From contig JAZQQE010000043.1 in assembly GCA_045628845.1 (NCBI GenBank), forward strand, positions 1 to 17,015: DNA of 17,015 nucleotides, read 5' to 3'. Each line of letters begins with the position of its first letter. Positions within the stretch are counted from its first letter, which is position 1. The notes beneath the pieces were generated by a model. The model was not told the DNA's origin and did no database searches. It saw only the letters and a list, made by a program, of their open reading frames with translations. Positions 6,355 to 14,096 of the stretch are shown here, in pieces. The stretch is from RGIG7949 sp045628845 (GTDB taxonomy: Bacteria; Bacillota; Clostridia; Oscillospirales; Oscillospiraceae). A program made the translations under genes and the position numbers.

Positions 6355-8754
6355 TTATCTGAATCTGTATACTTCGCCGCCCGTCTCCTCCATGTAGTCG
6401 TCCCAGAGCTGTACGGACATATCGTAGTCCCATACCTGTACGGCGAACCTGTCGGAATAAGTCTTCTGATTGCGGCAGTCGACGAGCTCGAATTCGATGT
6501 CGTAAACCGCGTGGCCGAAGTCGGCGAACATCTCGAGGTCGTATTCGTCGCAGTATATGACGGCATTCTCGGGCTGGCAGTAGTGCTCCCACTGCGCCCC
6601 TTCCCCGCCTACGTTCTGCATGACGAGGTACACGGGGATGATCTCGTCGCCCGGTTGGAGCAGGACGAGGTTTTTATCCGCCATTCCGGTATCCGGGTCG
6701 ATGCCCTCCGTCGCGCCGAGGATGTGCCAGTCCGCATAGGTCATCGACGCGCCGCCCTCAAGCTCCTCGACTTTCTCCTCGTAAGCTATGTGGAGGTTGC
6801 AGAGCGTGCCGTTGAGGAGTATCGGGCTGCTGTAAAGCGTGTAGCCCTCCCCGGAGTACTCGACCTCGAGGTAGAGCGCGCTGCCGTCCAGCGCCGCCCA
6901 GTAGCCGTCGAAATAGGCGCGGAAGATGCCGTTTTCCCAGTCGCGGCCGACGAGGTCGCTCTCGCCCCACGCCACGACGTCTATCCTCACGGGGTCGGTG
7001 CCGGCGAGGTACGCCTGACGCACGCGCACGTGCACCTCGCGGAGTATGGACGAGAATACCGGGTCCACCTCAAGCACGGGGAAGCCCTCTTCGTCGACGT
7101 ACGCCGTGATGACCTGCGAAAGGTCAAAATCGTCCATCGCGGGAAGCTCGCGCATCGGCGTTACCTCCGCAGCTTCGGGCGATATGGCTCTGACGTAGTC
7201 CTCACCGGCCTCGCTGAGCCTGCCCGCGAGACCGTAGGCATACAGATACTTGAACGGCTCGCTGACTCCGACGGCGGTATAGCCGACGAAGTTGTTGATG
7301 TCGCCGCTGTAAGAGTAATAGCAGCTGAGACCCGTGGACTCCGCGCGGTACGGCCCGCTGACGCGGTACAGTACGCACCCGGCGAGCGCGTCGAGCACCG
7401 CCTGCGAGGTCTCCGGGAGTATCCCGCTCGAATTGCGGACGAGATGCCCGAGGTCCACCATGTTCGTATAGCCCTGCTCGGGCGTGTTGCCTCCGTAGCT
7501 CTCGGACATCGAGGCACGGCGGCCGAACTCCGCGTAGAAATCGGGAGAATCGAGCGCGGCGAGAAGCGCCTCGTTGCCGAAGGCGTTATACGCCGAGATG
7601 AGGCCGCCGAGCTTGCCTATATCCGTCAGGGAAAGCGTTATCTTCGAGCCTGTGCCCGCGGCGCTGCAGCCCTGCACGTAGGTGTCGCATATCGCTCTGC
7701 CGAGCGCCGCGCCGTCCATGTACGGATTTGCGGCAAGTTCGTTCAGCCATCCTGTATAGTACCAGCCGCAGCCCGGCTCGAGTTCCTCCGACGCGACGAG
7801 GTAGCGGCCTATGCCGCGGAACGCGCTCGCGACGTCGACCGTCGCCATAAGGCAGGCGTCGAAGCCAACGAGGTCGAAGGCCGGAGCGGCCTCGGATATG
7901 CCGTACGTTCCGCTGAAGGCGGAAATGAATTCATTTATCGTGAGGGCGTCAAAGCCGTGGGTCTCGTCGAATTCCGCTCCGGCGACGCTTCCGCCGCCGT
8001 GGTTCCAGAATATCACCGCTTTATGCGTCGATGGGTAGTACTCCCGGCAGAACGACAGGAAGGACGACAGCGTCGACGCCGAGCCCATGTCGGCATCCGG
8101 CAGCTCCTGCACCGTTCTGAAGCCCGTGCTGTCGAGCACGTGGCGCTCTATCGCTCCGGAGCTGACGAGCTCGTTGTGCCATTTGTACGAGCCGCCCGTC
8201 TGGATGACTATGCGGACGTTCTGCGGCAGTACCGCGGCGGCGGCCTCGGCAAGATCGTCGCTCGCGCAGCCGTAATAGCTCTCGAGGTTGCTTCCGCAGA
8301 CGTACCAGCATATCGTCCACCCGTCGATGGCGGAGGAAACGAGGGGCTCTTCAGCCTCCGCCTCCGGCTGTACTCCTCCGAGGCCGAAGCCGGAGACGTC
8401 CTCGCTCATCTCCTCATCGGAGATCTCGATCTCTTCGTCTTCGGAAAGCTCTTCCGTCTCTTCGCCGCCGGACTCTTCCTCCGTTTCGTCGGGGTCCTCC
8501 GGAAGGTCTTCGCCGGAGAGCTCCGTCTTCGTCTCTCCGGATGCCGCGTGACCGCCCGCCTCTTCCCCGTCCTCGTCGCCCGCCTTGTTCACGCCGGCAC
8601 CCGTCTCACCGGAGGGCGCGGACTGCTGCGTATCGGGCTCCGGAATAAGGTCACCGCCTGCGGCACGGCTGCCGCAGGCGGTCATAGACGCAAGGAGAAG
8701 CAGCGCGAGCAGCAGGACGGCTATCCTGTTTACTTTTCGCACTCTCTTTGTCAT
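6355..8754 (-). CDS. Clostripain-family (peptidase C11) cysteine protease lipoprotein
   Basis: The 799-residue protein has a lipoprotein signal (lipobox MTAC, Cys27), then a long acidic spacer (about residues 55-140, mostly Glu, Asp, Ser and Gly). The C11 peptidase domain starts near DGWTICWYVCGSNLES (144-159). The catalytic His is in FWNHGGGS (His252) and the nucleophile in GFDACLM (Cys301), both with the usual surroundings. Clostripain-type enzymes cleave after basic residues, mainly Arg. The last 300 residues have no motif I recognise and are probably beta-rich. The ATG follows the upstream transglutaminase stop by three bases and lacks a clear ribosome site, so translation is probably coupled. 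Membrane anchoring plus an 85-residue acidic spacer suggests a surface protease that reaches through the cell wall. Confidence 0.92.
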   Translation of the reverse strand: MTKRVRKVNRIAVLLLALLLLASMTACGSRAAGGDLIPEPDTQQSAPSGETGAGVNKAGDEDGEEAGGHAASGETKTELSGEDLPEDPDETEEESGGEETEELSEDEEIEISDEEMSEDVSGFGLGGVQPEAEAEEPLVSSAIDGWTICWYVCGSNLESYYGCASDDLAEAAAAVLPQNVRIVIQTGGSYKWHNELVSSGAIERHVLDSTGFRTVQELPDADMGSASTLSSFLSFCREYYPSTHKAVIFWNHGGGSVAGAEFDETHGFDALTINEFISAFSGTYGISEAAPAFDLVGFDACLMATVDVASAFRGIGRYLVASEELEPGCGWYYTGWLNELAANPYMDGAALGRAICDTYVQGCSAAGTGSKITLSLTDIGKLGGLISAYNAFGNEALLAALDSPDFYAEFGRRASMSESYGGNTPEQGYTNMVDLGHLVRNSSGILPETSQAVLDALAGCVLYRVSGPYRAESTGLSCYYSYSGDINNFVGYTAVGVSEPFKYLYAYGLAGRLSEAGEDYVRAISPEAAEVTPMRELPAMDDFDLSQVITAYVDEEGFPVLEVDPVFSSILREVHVRVRQAYLAGTDPVRIDVVAWGESDLVGRDWENGIFRAYFDGYWAALDGSALYLEVEYSGEGYTLYSSPILLNGTLCNLHIAYEEKVEELEGGASMTYADWHILGATEGIDPDTGMADKNLVLLQPGDEIIPVYLVMQNVGGEGAQWEHYCQPENAVIYCDEYDLEMFADFGHAVYDIEFELVDCRNQKTYSDRFAVQVWDYDMSVQLWDDYMEETGGEVYRFR

Positions 8755-8757
8755 GTG

Positions 8758-9888
8758 TCAGGGAAGATAGGGGTTGTCGGTCACGTCGGGAGTCTCGGGA
8801 GCTCCGATGAAGACCGTGCTCGCCTCGCCGTAGCCCTCGGGCAGTACGCCCTGCACGGCGTCGAAGTCGGTGCCGTACTGATTGCCGCCGAACGCGGAGG
8901 CAAAGCTCTTCGCTGTGCCGGTGGCGGTGGGCAGGTTGACGGAGATGTCGCTTCTGACGTGGTCAGCACCCATGACGGAGTCGGTGATGTTGAAGTAGTT
9001 GTAGTAGTACTTGCCCGCGGCGGCACCGATGGGATCGTCCCAGGTGACGTCCATGGCGTAGAACTCGCCGTCAAGCTCGACTATGTTCCAGGCGTGGCCG
9101 CCGCTGTAATTGGCGGTGGTGGAGGTGCCGGCTATGAAGGCGCAGCGGATATCCATCTTCTGCATCATGTACTGGAACGCGCGGGAATATCCGGCGCAGA
9201 CGCTCGACTTGTTGACGAGGGCGCTGTACGCGCTCTGGTTGTAGGAGCTGTTCATGTCATAGTTGACGGTGGAGGTGAGGTAGTCGTGCGCGTACTTGAC
9301 CTGCGCGGTCGCGTCGCCAAGGCTCCACATATCGGCAAGCGCGGCGCTGACCGCCTGCTCGAACTTCGCGGTGTTGCCGGGGATGTCGCTCGCGAGAGCG
9401 TTGTACTTCGGCTTTATTTTGGTGACTACGCCGCTGTTGTTGTAGGAGTAGCTGTAGCCGCCGTCCATCCAGAAGAGGTCGGGGCTGTCATAGAACACGG
9501 CGCGGACTATCGGCTTGATATCGGCCTTGGGCACAGGCACCGTCATGGGGATCTCCGTCTTGCCCTCGGCTATGCCGGCGCGGATGATATCGTACGCCTG
9601 CTTGTAGGTCTCGGAGAGCTGCGAGCGGTACAGATAGACCTCGGCGCGTACGGGCTCGCCGTCAAGGCGGGTCACGACGTTCTGGAGGATGGGGTCGGTG
9701 CCGCGGGATATCTCCGCGTCGGGATCCTCGTCGAGCGCTTCGGTCTCTTCGTATTCCTCAACGAGGCCGATGCCGTACTGCAGGTCTTCCTTCGCGGCCT
9801 TGCCGCCGTTCTGTCCGCAGGCGGCGAAGCCCACGCTCAGAGCAAGAGCGAGCACGATGGCGATGATCGCCGTAAAACGAGTTTTCAT
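8758..9888 (-). CDS. Transglutaminase-like lipoprotein
   Basis: The 376-residue protein starts MKTRFTAIIAIV and has a lipobox FAAC with Cys24 as lipid anchor. The transglutaminase-like domain has a complete Cys-His-Asp triad: Cys231 in SSVCAGYSRAFQYMM, His265 in SGGHAWNIVELDG and Asp280 in AMDVTWDDP. Bacterial members of this fold act mostly as proteases or amide-bond enzymes at the cell surface; the reaction here is unknown. I chose ATG 9888 because GGGAGGAG lies 8 bases upstream; a longer frame opening 12 codons earlier has no such site. An acidic stretch (about residues 45-60) follows the anchor. The gene is first in an operon with the clostripain-type protease, and both products are surface lipoproteins with catalytic cysteines. 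Confidence 0.9.
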   Translation of the reverse strand: MKTRFTAIIAIVLALALSVGFAACGQNGGKAAKEDLQYGIGLVEEYEETEALDEDPDAEISRGTDPILQNVVTRLDGEPVRAEVYLYRSQLSETYKQAYDIIRAGIAEGKTEIPMTVPVPKADIKPIVRAVFYDSPDLFWMDGGYSYSYNNSGVVTKIKPKYNALASDIPGNTAKFEQAVSAALADMWSLGDATAQVKYAHDYLTSTVNYDMNSSYNQSAYSALVNKSSVCAGYSRAFQYMMQKMDIRCAFIAGTSTTANYSGGHAWNIVELDGEFYAMDVTWDDPIGAAAGKYYYNYFNITDSVMGADHVRSDISVNLPTATGTAKSFASAFGGNQYGTDFDAVQGVLPEGYGEASTVFIGAPETPDVTDNPYLP

Positions 9889-9987
9889 TTCAAGTCTCCT
9901 CCCGGTTTCCGCTGCGGTCATCACGGTGATATTCCGTTCGTTCCCGCGCGAAGATCAGCTTTGCGTATAATTTCTCATTTTAGAATC

Positions 9988-10016
9988 ATTTTACCATCCG
10001 CATCCGAAAAAATCAA
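9988..10016 (-). promoter_or_regulatory. Promoter of the transglutaminase/clostripain operon
   Basis: On the minus strand TTGATT (10016-10011), a 17-base spacer and TAAAAT (9993-9988) with an upstream TG form an extended -10 promoter. The leader to the ATG is about 90 nt. I see no strong hairpin in it. Confidence 0.7.
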
Positions 10017-10055
10017 CGCTTTGATTTACTTCGGGCACGTATCTCCGGAGCCTCG

Positions 10056-10138
10056 CGGCGCCGGAGCGCCGGGTTTTTCCGGTTTTCGCAGTTATGACGC
10101 GCGGAGGAGCGCGTTTGTTCCGCTAAAATGCGGTTTTT
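10056..10138 (+). terminator. Three stacked hairpin-plus-T-run signals
   Basis: Three short GC-rich hairpins follow one another, each with a T-run on the plus strand: CGGCGC/GCGCCG (10056-10071) then GGTTTTT; CGCGC/GCGCG (10098-10113) then TTTGTT; CCGC/GCGG (10120-10133) then TTTTT. No plus-strand gene lies upstream, because the neighbour is the divergent transglutaminase operon. They would stop antisense transcription, or insulate the palindromic element at 10157. Individually they are weak; the stacking makes them notable. Confidence 0.4.
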
Positions 10139-10156
10139 CCCGGCACACGGCGTTAT

Positions 10157-10356
10157 AATGACTATCGGGAGTCGAAACAATCTGCTATAAGATTGTTTCG
10201 ACGACAAATCTGCGATTTGTTGTCGATTTTTCTCTGAAAAATCGACGATAGTCATTGCAATGAGCATCGTGCAAAGGCAAATCGATTTGCCTTTGCATAA
10301 GCCTCAAATGAGGCTTATGCAAACGCCATAAGGCGTTTCAACATCCGATGATCATT
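10157..10356. repeat. Tandem pair of three-armed cloverleaf palindrome units
   Basis: Unit 1 (10157-10256, 100 bp) is closed by AATGACTATCG/CGATAGTCATT (11/11 pairs). It holds three hairpins: 13-bp stem 10171-10183/10190-10202, 7-bp stem 10204-10210/10214-10220, and 11-bp stem 10222-10232/10236-10246. Unit 2 (10259-10356, 98 bp) is closed by AATGAGCATCG/CGATGATCATT (10/11 pairs). It also holds three: a perfect 26-bp palindrome 10271-10296, a 12-bp stem 10295-10306/10309-10320, and a 7-bp stem 10321-10327/10332-10338. Two bases (GC) separate the units, and the junction TCATTGCAATGA (10252-10263) is itself palindromic. Arms differ in sequence between units, but plan and size match. The region is AT-rich, non-coding, and upstream of the recombinase promoter. 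Confidence 0.85.
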
Positions 10357-10357
10357 A

Positions 10358-10385
10358 TTGATTTTATGACGGAAAATGTTATAAT
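10358..10385 (+). promoter_or_regulatory. Promoter of the recombinase-MBOAT-DHHW operon
   Basis: TTGATT (10358-10363), a 16-base spacer and a perfect TATAAT (10380-10385) preceded by TG form a strong extended promoter. It begins two bases after the second cloverleaf unit, so that element abuts the -35 region and could affect expression as bound or folded DNA. Confidence 0.75.
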
Positions 10386-10417
10386 ATCTCTGTCTGACCA
10401 TTTTTGAGCGGAGGTGC

Positions 10418-11434
10418 ATGGATTTGCCGGATTACAGGAAGGACGCCTCGCCTCTGGTTCGGGATTTTCTCACCTACCACGAGGTCATAAAAAGCCATTC
10501 GCAGAAGACCGTCGACGAATACTATCTCGACCTGCGCACCTTTTTCCGTTTTCTCAAAATACAGCGCGGCGCGGTCGATGAGAGCATACCGTTCGACGAT
10601 ATCCCCATAAACGACATCGACCTGCCCTTCGTCGCGGCGGTGACGCGCGCCGAGGTATACGATTTCCTCGCCTTCCTCTCACGCGACAGGGTCAAGAACG
10701 AGCGCGCCAATCTCCCCGAATACGGGCTCTCCGCTGCCTCGCGTGCGCGGAAGATAGCGACGCTCCGTTCATTTTATAAATATCTGACCGTCAAGACCGG
10801 GATGCTCGAGGAGAATCCCATCGAATCGCTCGACTCCCCGAAGCTGCGTCGTACGCTCCCGAAGTACCTGACCGTGGACGAGTGCCGTCAGCTGCTGTCG
10901 TCCGTCGGCGGCAGGTACGCCGTGCGCGACTACTGTATACTGATGCTCTTCCTCAACTGCGGACTGCGAATATCGGAGCTCGTCGGGCTCGACCTCGGCG
11001 ACGTGCACGCGGATCATCTGCGCGTCCTCGGCAAGGGCGGCAAGGAGCGCGTGACCTATCTCAATTCCGCCGCGGCGGAGTCGCTGAACGACTATCTGCG
11101 CTTCAGGCTCGATCAGGCGGAGCACAAGGACGTATCCGGGCGCGCTCTATTCATAAGCTCGCGTGGGGAACGCATCTCCCGCTCCACGGTACACGCGCTC
11201 GTCAAAAAGCACCTCGCGGAGGCGGGGCTCGACACCGAGGGGTACAGCGCGCACAAGCTGCGCCACACGGCGGCGACGATGCTCCTCGGCAAGGGGGTCG
11301 ACCTCAAGACCCTGCAGGAGCTCCTCGGTCACGAGCACCTCGGGACGACCGAGATATACACGCACATAGAGAATACCGACCTCAAGATAGCCGCCGACGC
11401 CAACCCGCTCGCCGGCTTCAAGCCGAAAAACTGA
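10418..11434 (+). CDS. Xer-type tyrosine recombinase
   Basis: The 338-residue protein has the two-domain plan of XerC/XerD-like recombinases. The N-terminal DNA-binding domain (about residues 10-125) begins VRDFLTYHEVIKSHSQKTVDEYYLDLR. The C-terminal catalytic domain has the full set of active-site residues: Arg184 (CGLRISEL), Lys206 (GKGGKER), His279 and Arg282 (AHKLRHT), His305 (GHEHLG) and nucleophile Tyr314 (TEIYTHI). It cuts and rejoins DNA through a 3'-phosphotyrosine, as in chromosome-dimer resolution or element integration. It is somewhat longer than typical XerC/D (about 300). GGAGGT (10410-10415) is only 2 bases from the ATG but 8 from an in-frame TTG at 10424, so the true start may be two codons later. 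It is co-transcribed with two surface-acylation genes, which is odd for a housekeeping Xer. Confidence 0.93.
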   Translation: MDLPDYRKDASPLVRDFLTYHEVIKSHSQKTVDEYYLDLRTFFRFLKIQRGAVDESIPFDDIPINDIDLPFVAAVTRAEVYDFLAFLSRDRVKNERANLPEYGLSAASRARKIATLRSFYKYLTVKTGMLEENPIESLDSPKLRRTLPKYLTVDECRQLLSSVGGRYAVRDYCILMLFLNCGLRISELVGLDLGDVHADHLRVLGKGGKERVTYLNSAAAESLNDYLRFRLDQAEHKDVSGRALFISSRGERISRSTVHALVKKHLAEAGLDTEGYSAHKLRHTAATMLLGKGVDLKTLQELLGHEHLGTTEIYTHIENTDLKIAADANPLAGFKPKN

Positions 11435-11450
11435 CCCCACGGAGGATCAA

Positions 11451-12839
11451 ATGGTCTTTTCAAGCCTGCTCTTCATGTTCATATACCTGCCGGTCGTGCT
11501 GGCGGTATACTATATCGTCCCGCCGAAGCGGCGCAACGTATGGCTCTTCGTAGTGAACCTTGTATTCTACGGATGGGGCGAGCCGGTCTATATCCTGCTC
11601 ATGCTCTTCTCCATAGTCATAAACTTCGTTTCGGGCCGCCTCGTCGCAAAGCACCTGGCAGACGACCGCAGGGCGCGGCGCATCATCGTAGTCACCGTCA
11701 TAGTGAACCTCGCGATGCTCGTATTCTTCAAATACTTCGATTTCATCGCGGAAAATCTGTCCTTCATCCCGTTCCTGCATCCGCTCGGGCTGACGCTGCC
11801 CATCGGCATTTCCTTCTATACCTTCCAGACGATGAGCTACCCCATCGACGTATACCGCGGCGACGCGGACGTGCAGAAGAATTTCGTCAGCTTCGGAACG
11901 TTCGTCGCCCTCTTTCCCCAGCTCATCGCGGGCCCGATAGTCCGCTACAAGGACGTCGCCGACCAGCTCGGCTTCCGCGCAAACAGCAAAGAGCAGTTTG
12001 CCTCCGGCGTTCGCCGCTTCATCGTCGGCCTCGCCAAGAAGGTGCTCCTTGCCAACAACATCGGCGCATTGTGGGACGTCTACAAGGCGATGCCAACCTC
12101 GGAGCTCACCGTGCTCGGCGCGTGGCTCGGCATCATAGCCTTCTCGCTCCAGATCTATTTCGACTTCTCCGGATACAGCGACATGGCCATCGGTCTCGGT
12201 CGCATGCTCGGCTTCGAGTTCCTCGAAAACTTCAACTATCCGTACATCTCGAAAAGCATCACAGAGTTCTGGCGCCGCTGGCACATCAGCCTTTCGACGT
12301 GGTTCCGTGACTACGTATACATCCCCCTCGGCGGCAACCGCAGGGGCCTTGCCCGCCAGCTTCTCAACATCCTCATCGTCTGGGCGCTGACCGGTCTGTG
12401 GCACGGCGCGAGCTGGAATTTCCTGTTCTGGGGCATTTACTACGCCGTCTGGCTGACGATCGAAAAGCTCTTCCTGCTGAAGCTGCTCGACCGCTCGAAG
12501 ATCATTTCGCACATTTACGCGCTCGTCGTCGTCATAGTCGGCTGGGCGCTCTTCGCGATCGAAGACTCTACCGAGTGCCTGACCTACATCGGAGTGATGT
12601 TCGGCGTCGGCGGGGCGGGCCTGTGCGGAGCGGACGTGCTGTACTATCTGCGCAGCTACGCCGTCATACTCGTCATCACCGTCGCCGCCTGCACGCCGCT
12701 CGGCACGTGGGTCATGAAGAAGCTCCCGTCGAAGGCGCTGAGCGTTGCCGTGCCCGTGCTCATAGTGCTCGCGCTCGTCGTCTCGACCGCATATCTCGTG
12801 GACGGAACGTATAACCCGTTCCTCTATTTCAGGTTTTAG
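11451..12839 (+). CDS. MBOAT-family O-acyltransferase (AlgI-like)
   Basis: The 462-residue protein has ten or more membrane segments and begins MVFSSLLFMFIYLPVVLAVYY, typical for AlgI/PatA/DltB-type membrane-bound O-acyltransferases. Conserved landmarks are LPIGISFYTFQTMSYPIDVYRG (116-137), FPQLIAGPIVRY (155-166), the WRRWHISLSTWFRDYVYIPLGGNR block with His278, and TGLWHGASWNF with catalytic His318. These enzymes move acyl groups, usually acetyl, across the membrane onto extracellular polysaccharides or teichoic acids, working with an exported partner. GGAGG precedes the ATG, 16 bases after the recombinase stop. The next gene encodes a DHHW protein, the typical partner, so the pair probably O-acetylates a surface polymer. 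The polymer is unknown. Confidence 0.92.
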   Translation: MVFSSLLFMFIYLPVVLAVYYIVPPKRRNVWLFVVNLVFYGWGEPVYILLMLFSIVINFVSGRLVAKHLADDRRARRIIVVTVIVNLAMLVFFKYFDFIAENLSFIPFLHPLGLTLPIGISFYTFQTMSYPIDVYRGDADVQKNFVSFGTFVALFPQLIAGPIVRYKDVADQLGFRANSKEQFASGVRRFIVGLAKKVLLANNIGALWDVYKAMPTSELTVLGAWLGIIAFSLQIYFDFSGYSDMAIGLGRMLGFEFLENFNYPYISKSITEFWRRWHISLSTWFRDYVYIPLGGNRRGLARQLLNILIVWALTGLWHGASWNFLFWGIYYAVWLTIEKLFLLKLLDRSKIISHIYALVVVIVGWALFAIEDSTECLTYIGVMFGVGGAGLCGADVLYYLRSYAVILVITVAACTPLGTWVMKKLPSKALSVAVPVLIVLALVVSTAYLVDGTYNPFLYFRF

Positions 12840-12854
12840 AAAGGAGGCCGCGGA

Positions 12855-13970
12855 ATGAAGAAAAGCGCTCCCCTGCCGCAGATAATCTGCTTCTGCCTCT
12901 TTATCGCGGTCTTCGCCGTGCTCAACCTCGTCACCCCGGCGCGTGAATTCTCCGAGCAGGAGAACAGATACCTTGCCGCCGCGCCGAAATTCACGTTTGC
13001 CAAGCTCTTCGACGGCACGTTCACGGAGTCGTTCGAGAAATATATCTCCGACCAGTTCTTCGCGCGCGACCTGTGGGTCAGCGGCAAGGCCTCGGCTGAG
13101 CGCGCCCTCGGCAAGACGGAGAACAACAACGTCTTCCTCTGCTCCGGCGACATGCTCACAGAGCGCTACTCCGAGCCCGATCCCGAGCTCGTCACCGCCA
13201 ACATCGACGCCGTGAACGCCCTCGTCGGGAATACGGACGCAGAGGTCTACCTCGCGCTGATACCGGGCTCCGCCGCGGTTTGGAGCGACCGTCTCCCCGC
13301 CAACGCCGACTCCGCCGATCAGTTCGCCGTCATCAGGGATATATATTCGCGCTCCGATGCCGTAAATATCGACGTCGCGGGCGCGCTGACCGCCCACGCG
13401 GGCGAGGATATCTTCTACCGCACTGACCACCACTGGACGAGTCTCGGCGCCTACTACGGCTCGCGCGCCGTACTCGAAGCGCTCGGGATGACGGCGGCGC
13501 CGCTCGACTCCTACTCGCCCGTCACGGTAACGGATGAGTTTTACGGGACGGCGTGGTCCTCCTCCGGAGCGACGTGGGTCCCGCCCGACCACATCGAGAT
13601 ATACGCGGAGCAGGGCGACGCGGTCGTCTACAATTACCCGCACGGCTCCGAGGAGCCCGGCACGCTCTACGATATGTCCAAGCTCGAGGTCAAGGACAAA
13701 TACGCCATGTTCTGCGGCGGCAACACGCCGCGGCTCCGCGTCGAGACGGGGCACGAGGGCAAAAAGCTCCTCGTCCTGCGCGACAGCTATTTTGACAGCG
13801 AGCTCCCCTTCCTGCTCGGCAGCTTCTCGGAGATCGACGTCCTCGACCTGCGCTATTTCAGGACGAGCGTCGCCGAGCACATACGCGAAAACGATATCGA
13901 CGCCGTTCTGGTCTTGTACAGTGTCTCAAACTTCACCACCGACACCTCCGTCTTCCTCGCAGGAAGATAA
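12855..13970 (+). CDS. DHHW family protein (AlgJ/AlgX-like partner of the MBOAT)
   Basis: The 371-residue protein has one N-terminal membrane segment (about residues 9-26) and an exported domain. EFSEQENRYLAAAPKF (31-46) follows the membrane anchor, as in DHHW/AlgX-like SGNH-fold proteins. The signature RTDHHWTSLGAYYG has DHHW at 191-194, and a Ser in LRDSYFDSELPFL (Ser311) occupies the place of the SGNH nucleophile. In alginate systems AlgJ/AlgX receive acetyl from AlgI and place it on the polymer outside the membrane. AAAGGAGG precedes the ATG, 16 bases after the MBOAT stop, so the genes form one unit. No clear terminator follows, so some transcription may continue into the next small gene. 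Confidence 0.9.
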   Translation: MKKSAPLPQIICFCLFIAVFAVLNLVTPAREFSEQENRYLAAAPKFTFAKLFDGTFTESFEKYISDQFFARDLWVSGKASAERALGKTENNNVFLCSGDMLTERYSEPDPELVTANIDAVNALVGNTDAEVYLALIPGSAAVWSDRLPANADSADQFAVIRDIYSRSDAVNIDVAGALTAHAGEDIFYRTDHHWTSLGAYYGSRAVLEALGMTAAPLDSYSPVTVTDEFYGTAWSSSGATWVPPDHIEIYAEQGDAVVYNYPHGSEEPGTLYDMSKLEVKDKYAMFCGGNTPRLRVETGHEGKKLLVLRDSYFDSELPFLLGSFSEIDVLDLRYFRTSVAEHIRENDIDAVLVLYSVSNFTTDTSVFLAGR

Positions 13971-14096
13971 AAGCAAAAACCGTTTCCGTATTTAGTGACA
14001 GCCTAATAAGGATGTTTTTCAGGATATTGATCTTGTGCGTCAAGATCCGATACCCGTTAAAATGCAGATATACGAAAGTTTGAGGCGGAAATAAGA
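13971..14096. other. Short non-coding gap with one hairpin
   Basis: This 126-base AT-richer gap separates the DHHW gene from the small membrane protein. It holds a 7-bp hairpin GATCTTG/CAAGATC (loop TGCGT) near 14027-14045 that lacks a T-run. I see no convincing promoter. Confidence 0.35.

Noticed and set aside
6511..10158. A 1215-residue plus-strand open frame
   Set aside because: It runs antisense over two genes with full catalytic motifs and lipoprotein signals. Long shadow frames are expected at high GC, and its protein is low-complexity in character with no domain.
10013..10267. An 84-residue minus-strand frame over the palindromes
   Set aside because: Its N-terminal half is translated from the hairpin arms and the rest from GC-rich hairpins. 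There is no ribosome site or recognisable protein.
10157..10356. CRISPR array or tRNA cluster
   Set aside because: The hairpins have different sequences and no regular spacer, so it is not CRISPR. There are no conserved tRNA loop bases or acceptor ends, and stems are far longer than those in tRNA.
10157..10417. Invertible promoter controlled by the adjacent recombinase
   Set aside because: The promoter at 10358-10385 lies outside the inverted repeats and no matching repeat occurs between it and the gene, so inversion of the element would not flip the promoter.
11460..13880. An 806-residue minus-strand open frame
   Set aside because: It is antisense to the MBOAT and DHHW genes, is Arg/Glu/Asp/Val-rich as shadow frames are, and lacks a ribosome site.
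14013..14084. A 23-codon frame in the gap before the small membrane protein
   Set aside because: There is no proper ribosome site spacing and no recognisable peptide; it is probably chance.
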